Below are positions 14,701 through 17,455 of a stretch of 17,455 nt of DNA, piece by piece (within the stretch, counting starts at the first letter, position 1; every line of letters starts with the position of its first letter). The DNA is from CAZCBJ01 sp964496705 (GTDB lineage: Bacteria > Chloroflexota > Anaerolineae > Anaerolineales > Anaerolineaceae), in assembly GCA_964496705.1 (NCBI GenBank), contig CAZCBJ010000067.1, positions 1 through 17,455 of the forward strand, read 5' to 3'. The position numbers and the translations under genes are program-made. A model generated the notes under the pieces. It saw only the letters and a list, made by a program, of their open reading frames with translations, made no database searches and was not told the origin of the DNA.

Positions 14701-15837
14701 GCAGTCACCCTGAACAACGTGGTCGCCCGGGGCAACTACCACCTCGGCGCGCTGGTGGATAACACCGCCGGCGCCGCTCCGGTCACCATCCTCGCCAGCG
14801 GCTTCCACAGTAACCTCAATAACCCCTCCTCCGATGGTCGATACGGCCTGCGGGTCAACAGCAAAGGCACCATCACCCTCAAGACTGTCAGCGCCCAGTC
14901 GAATTCTATGGACGGCATCAGCCTGGACAATTGCCAGTTTGATGGCGCGACCTGCAGCAACCCGCTGGCTGCCAACGTGATCATCGTTAACACCTACGGC
15001 AACAATGTTCTGTTTAATAATGGGGAATCCAACCTGCTCATCATGCCCAAGGGCAGCGTGAACATCACCGGGTTGATTTCCACCTTTGCCATCCGCGGTC
15101 ACGGATTGTCGATCACCAGCCAATACGGCACTGGGGATGTGACTCTCAACGCCATCGTCTCTTCGTACAACGGTGACGCAGGCTTCTCTATTAACACTCG
15201 TGGAAGGGTGTCTGCCAACAACATTGGTGCCAGCTACAATATGGGGCATGGCTTCTATACCAACAATATGTATGCCACCCTGGCTGGCGCCAAACCATTC
15301 ACACTGACCAATGGAATTTTTAGCCATAATGACCAGGTCGGGCTGGCGGTCAACTCGCGCGCCGCGATCACGCTGAACCACATTGTCGCGGATTCGAACG
15401 GCTGGGATGGTGTGAACGTAAACAACTGCGATTGGTATTCATCCACCTGCCACGGCAGCGGGGATGTCAACCTGCTCAGCACACTGGGTCCCAACCGGAT
15501 CACCAACAATGTTGGAATGACAGCGGCCCAGGCCGGCCTGGCGATCATCACCAACGGCAATGTGAACATCTTCAAAACCGATATCCACGGCAATGGCTTC
15601 AACGGCACTCCCAACCTTGGCAGCGGGGTGAAGATAAACCTGTTTGGCAACCACACCGCCACCATCACCTGCAGCAGCATCACCGGCAATGCCAAATACG
15701 GCGTTTCCGTCATGCTCACCCTCGCTGGCACGCCCCTCCTGCAACTCAGGTCCACCCTGGTGCTGCTTAACCCGGGAGGCAATTTCAACTTAAGCGGCGT
15801 GACCCTCAAAAACCTTTGGGGATTCTGCGCGTACTAG
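11752..15837 (+). CDS. giant secreted right-handed parallel beta-helix repeat protein
   Basis: This 1361-residue protein has a signal peptide (residues 1 to about 26, hydrophobic core then VQA) and a Pro-rich linker (about 30-75). The rest is beta-helix built from degenerate coils of the type GLxVxSKGxVTLxNVxAxxN-x-G, then a (V/I)DN turn, then VTIxxSxFxxN. About a dozen SKG-like turns are visible. Cys pairs occur at C113/C129, C519/C528, C582/C591, C1061/C1068 and C1226/C1233; the last four directly follow the DN-type turn. The C-terminus ends GFCAY with no recognisable sorting motif, membrane helix or anchor, so how it is held on the cell is unclear. Such folds serve as adhesins, surface coats or polysaccharide-binding or -cleaving proteins. 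No catalytic site of a known lyase family is apparent. A large adhesin-like role is an inference. Confidence 0.85.
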   Translation: MYAPRWLLTLCLVVTLLAGLAAPVQAGGEVPPPPGDPGGGPANPEPPNPVVVIPPPDEPEDAAAPAEVIRPPQALPDRVAPALSAKYASDDGLVSASGDPELGALLAPNITICPPGVLPTWWGGTGAGCILSATNDITSAIALPGVLTGWGVFAPANSYPNPVTITKSVNVIGEGAANTFINNLVTFMAGNATLSDFTIQSANTGVTANAGLSGYIRLQNLDIHTPGYDGIYIVGHKGNVELTNVLSKGNQRGATIDNSAGLGFVTINNSDFSNSTGAFGHGLYVKSKGAIKLDNVIADNNQGDGAVFSFGASLTIRNASFSRNDNADTADPYGFGICAWQIDNTSGTVSLSNVTADGNDAGGVAIFAGKSITWDGGSASGNRGGSPYGNGLYLESYTGGVMLNNLDINNNAQNGAMINSALLGATVTGSYFINNHSGSGLVVSVKGPVTLKYIFSTGNNADGILVDNSDLLGKPVNIAFINTNGNRGDGLNVISRSAVTLNTIAAGDNSGNGLLVDNCVAVSPGAPCIGLGGVTLAKTTDQQNQVINSGDSGVIIHSKGPVSLAGLRITNSAQDNLYIDACNPSSVTGKCQSTGAVTLTNIESHSSGGQAAWVNAGANILITNGKFGSGLPTGRGVELYTYQATTPRSITVNRGTFNSVPNGDGLLANAGLGALSLTDIFATANTAGNGAVLTGGAVTIATSTITANLFNDNFLGGLVVTASGGVTLKNTQASYNTSGAGVSIGTLSSPAGGAVTITNALFNNNAHSSFGDGLSIFARGALSLTNVTSKDNGRMGVTIANNYTLISPVTIKSSLFNSNFNNGLSVLSKGLITLDSVTAITNASSSHGAYLYNLDGTLGVNVLASAGQNSFIGGTSPGVAGLSIMSKGAVAVKNASVTNGLYVEGNAGVTLTDISTVAYGPQEIYVSSLGNIALVRVSASGGPTSQGALLDNRGSATPKTVTITDGLFANAGAGSGLKILSTGAVTLNNVVARGNYHLGALVDNTAGAAPVTILASGFHSNLNNPSSDGRYGLRVNSKGTITLKTVSAQSNSMDGISLDNCQFDGATCSNPLAANVIIVNTYGNNVLFNNGESNLLIMPKGSVNITGLISTFAIRGHGLSITSQYGTGDVTLNAIVSSYNGDAGFSINTRGRVSANNIGASYNMGHGFYTNNMYATLAGAKPFTLTNGIFSHNDQVGLAVNSRAAITLNHIVADSNGWDGVNVNNCDWYSSTCHGSGDVNLLSTLGPNRITNNVGMTAAQAGLAIITNGNVNIFKTDIHGNGFNGTPNLGSGVKINLFGNHTATITCSSITGNAKYGVSVMLTLAGTPLLQLRSTLVLLNPGGNFNLSGVTLKNLWGFCAY

Positions 15838-15843
15838 CATCCT

Positions 15844-15879
15844 CAACCTCCCGCAGGTTGCAAACCCTGCGGGAGGTTG
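15844..15879 (+). terminator. 14-bp perfect hairpin after the beta-helix gene
   Basis: CAACCTCCCGCAGG (15844-15857) and CCTGCGGGAGGTTG (15866-15879) pair perfectly around the 8-nt loop TTGCAAAC, starting 7 nt after the stop. No T tract follows, so it is not a classical intrinsic terminator. The sequence also looks like a widespread palindromic intergenic repeat. Confidence 0.6.
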
Positions 15880-15892
15880 GCGCGTCCTCTTC

Positions 15893-15962
15893 CGGCTGAC
15901 AGCTGAGAGCTGACGGCTGATCGCCACCATCAACCGACAACTGACAACCGATGACCGATAAC
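15893..15962 (+). repeat. two dispersed repeat blocks directly upstream of the membrane-protein gene
   Basis: Block one, near 15893-15921, consists of GGCTGACAGCTGAGAGCTGA followed by CGGCTGAT. Block two, 15931-15962, consists of CAACCGACAACTGACAACCG followed by ATGACCGATAAC. Block two ends 3 nt before ATG 15966. It matches the repeat that lies in the same orientation just before the lipoprotein start at 10166. No Shine-Dalgarno sequence is present in the block. Confidence 0.65.
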
Positions 15963-15965
15963 CCT

Positions 15966-16886
15966 ATGAACCCCCTCTCCCGCGCCTGGCAGCCGCTGAC
16001 CGCGCTGTGGCTGGGCTGGAAGCTCGTCCTGCTGCTGTGTGGGCTGGCAGCGGTGCTCGAGAACCTGCGCCAGTGGCAGCGTCACGAGTTCGTCGTGTGG
16101 CTGCATTTCCTGTCGCTGTTTGTGCTGCTGCTCGCCCTGCTGCTGACCGCCCGTCTGGCGCAATCCACCCTGCTGCGCCGCCGGCTGGACGGGCGGGCTG
16201 TGCGCATCTGGGCCGCCGCGGCGTGGAGCCTGCTGGCGCTGCTCACCACGATGTTGGCCTGGCCGGTGCTCAACTGGCTGCTCGGCTGGCGCATCCCCGC
16301 CTGGTTCGCGCTGCTGTGCGCCGCGCTGGTCGAAGCCGCCGGGCTGTGGATTGTGACCGCGCTGCCGCTGGAGGTTCTGCGCGCCCCTCGCGGGATGCGC
16401 GCCGCCAGCCTGGCCGTTTCGGCGCTGCTGGCCGCCCTGACCGTGCTGGGCATCGTCTTTGTCTTGCAACGCGCCCAACGCGTGCCGCTCGCCGTGGTGC
16501 GCCCGCCCGCCCCCGCCGGTTACTGGGCTGCGCCGCTGCGCTGCGGGAGCGGCCTCTCCGCCGCCCTTTCCCCCGACGACTACTATTACGGGCGCGGCTA
16601 CTTCGACGTCTATGTCTTCCCCGTCCAGCCCGGCCGCGCCTATCAAATCAGCCTCGACGCGCATTCTCCACCCCATCCGCGCCCGCCTTTCTTCCTGCGT
16701 GTCGAGGTCTCCGCCCCCGGCCTGCCCGAGCCAGACCGCAGCCTGCCCATCATCGAGCCGGTCGACGAGCTGACCTTCACCGCCCCGGCCGCCGGCACCG
16801 CCCGCCTGACCGTCTACGGCCTGATGGAGGGGCGCAACAGCGAAGCCCTCGGCGCCTACCGCCTGCGCCTGGATTGCCCGCCGTAA
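15966..16886 (+). CDS. five-helix membrane protein with C-terminal extracytoplasmic beta domain, unknown function
   Basis: This 306-residue protein is of a kind I do not recognise by name. About five hydrophobic helices lie in residues 10-170 (LTALWLGWKLVLLLCGLAAV, FVVWLHFLSLFVLLLALLLT, IWAAAAWSLLALLTTMLAW, PAWFALLCAALVEAAGLWIV and ASLAVSALLAALTVLGIVFV). The C-terminal ~130 residues are soluble, with DDYYYGRGYFDVYVFPVQPG, RAYQISLDAHS, VDELTFTAPAAGTARLTVYG and AYRLRLDCPP. This pattern is reminiscent of a PPC-like or other beta-sandwich domain outside the cell. ATG 15966 is chosen because near-identity to the copy at 11534 begins exactly there; an in-frame ATG at 15951 lies inside a dispersed repeat. 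No ribosome site is visible. It may be expressed with the beta-helix gene, but the intervening hairpin argues against simple readthrough. Confidence 0.75.
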   Translation: MNPLSRAWQPLTALWLGWKLVLLLCGLAAVLENLRQWQRHEFVVWLHFLSLFVLLLALLLTARLAQSTLLRRRLDGRAVRIWAAAAWSLLALLTTMLAWPVLNWLLGWRIPAWFALLCAALVEAAGLWIVTALPLEVLRAPRGMRAASLAVSALLAALTVLGIVFVLQRAQRVPLAVVRPPAPAGYWAAPLRCGSGLSAALSPDDYYYGRGYFDVYVFPVQPGRAYQISLDAHSPPHPRPPFFLRVEVSAPGLPEPDRSLPIIEPVDELTFTAPAAGTARLTVYGLMEGRNSEALGAYRLRLDCPP

Positions 16887-16895
16887 AGAAAGATC

Positions 16896-17195
16896 AAGAG
16901 AATCCGCAGGCGACGCCGATGAACGCAGATGAAAAAAATGGGGTAAAAACAAAAATCATCCGGAGAATCCGCAGATGACGCCGATGTGAGCAGATAAATA
17001 AAAATAATCCAATTCATCCTTTTTATCCCAGTTCTTTTTTTTCTTATCTACGCATTTGCTTTGTCTCCATTCTTCTCATCCATACCCATTTCTTCTTCAT
17101 CTGCGAAAATCTGCGAAATTTGCGGATTCTCTTTATCTTCATCCTCTTTACCCATCTTACTTTTTTCTGATCTGTGAAAACCTGCGGATTCTCTT
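16896..17195. repeat. cluster of AATCCGCAG-type dispersed repeats, two direct and two inverted
   Basis: Copies A (16896-16938) and B (16962-17005) share GAGAATCCGCAG, then a GACGCCGATG word, then GCAGAT and an A-rich tail. Copies C (17098-17134) and D (17166-17195) are on the opposite strand and end TGCGGATTCTCTT. AAGAGAATCCGCAGG (16896-16910) is an exact 15-nt inverted match to 17181-17195. The 361-bp gap 16887-17247 has no gene, and its middle (17030-17095) is T-rich low-complexity sequence. Confidence 0.75.
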
Positions 17196-17235
17196 CAAAG
17201 CAAATTAAATCCACGTCTGAGGATTCCCTTTGAAG

Positions 17236-17241
17236 TAAAAT
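17236..17241 (+). promoter_or_regulatory. TAAAAT -10-like box, possible leaderless start
   Basis: TAAAAT (5 of 6 to TATAAT) ends 6 nt before ATG 17248, the same geometry as the TATAAT/ATG pair at 1123-1135. No -35 or Shine-Dalgarno sequence is clear. Confidence 0.35.
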
Positions 17242-17247
17242 AAATCC

Positions 17248-17455
17248 ATGCCGCGCAAGCTCATCCCCGTGCTCCTCGTCGCCCTGGCTCTGGCGGCTCG
17301 CCTGATCCCCGGGCCGCGCCCGGTGGACGACTCCTTCATCACCTTCCGCTACGCCCGCAACCTGCTGGCCGGTGAGGGTTTCGTCTTCAATCCCGGCGAG
17401 CGCGTCCAGGGCACCACCACCCACTTCCTGCTCAAGCGCTACAAGGAAGACGGCG
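17248..17455 (+). CDS. N-terminus of a GT-C-like membrane glycosyltransferase, 3'-partial
   Basis: The 69 visible residues begin with a short hydrophobic helix (LIPVLLVALALAARLI), then VDDSFITFRYARNLLAGEGF and VFNPGERVQGTTT. This DD-x-FIT-x-RYARNL-x-x-G-x-GFVFNPGERV-x-G pattern is typical of multi-spanning GT-C-fold glycosyltransferase-like proteins, which use polyprenyl-phosphate sugars to modify cell-envelope glycans. The paired aspartates after the first helix are the usual catalytic or metal-linked acids. The last ~12 residues (HFLLKRYKEDG) are charged, unlike the hydrophobic second helix normally expected here, so the terminal ~30 nt may not belong. The gene runs off the window edge. Confidence 0.65.
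   Translation, partial: MPRKLIPVLLVALALAARLIPGPRPVDDSFITFRYARNLLAGEGFVFNPGERVQGTTTHFLLKRYKEDG

Overview
This is a GC-rich window that looks like a metagenome-assembled bacterial scaffold: it contains a 10-N gap at 11588-11597, and genes run off both edges. The gene content fits Chloroflexota, most likely Anaerolineae. That includes a solitary GatZ-family protein, a LacD-type aldolase, a cytosolic GH30, a GIN-domain membrane protein, a large parallel beta-helix surface protein and many dispersed intergenic repeats. The taxonomy is an inference from gene style, because no rRNA or other phylogenetic marker is present. I see no tRNA, rRNA, CRISPR array, transposase or recognisable defence operon.

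Layout. (1) 1-1880, + strand: a membrane-anchored metallophosphoesterase whose linker holds three in-frame copies of a dispersed repeat; a small putative antitoxin-like protein overlapping the 5' remnant of a nucleotidyltransferase; and a P-loop kinase-like protein that begins where the remnant breaks off. (2) 2029-6310, + strand: a sugar-catabolic group made of a GatZ-type tagatose/fructose-phosphate enzyme, a GH30 glycosidase and a LacD-type aldolase, followed by a GNAT acetyltransferase. A plausible flow is glycoside hydrolysis, then ketose-phosphate interconversion, then aldol cleavage to triose phosphates. No kinase or transporter is visible here. (3) 6495-7757, + strand: a six-helix membrane protein with a C-terminal GIN domain built on a SGAGN repeat. 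(4) 7774-11392, - strand: an amidohydrolase, then a lipoprotein with GH114-like, CARDB-like and CBM9-like regions, then a GNAT acetyltransferase 5 nt after the lipoprotein stop.

(5) 11481-17455, + strand: a promoter and the first 54 nt of a membrane-protein gene, cut by the N gap; then a 1361-residue secreted beta-helix protein; a 14-bp hairpin; the complete membrane-protein gene, whose first 54 nt match the cut copy at 53 positions; a 361-bp repeat-filled intergenic stretch; and the start of a GT-C-like membrane glycosyltransferase.

The most interesting points are the duplicated gene start on both sides of the beta-helix gene (a paralogue, a strain-variable insertion or a scaffolding artefact), the in-frame colonisation of the metallophosphoesterase by an intergenic repeat, four Cys-pair loops placed at equivalent positions of the beta-helix coils, and one repeat family lying directly upstream of two start codons. 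I found no convincing new multi-gene system.
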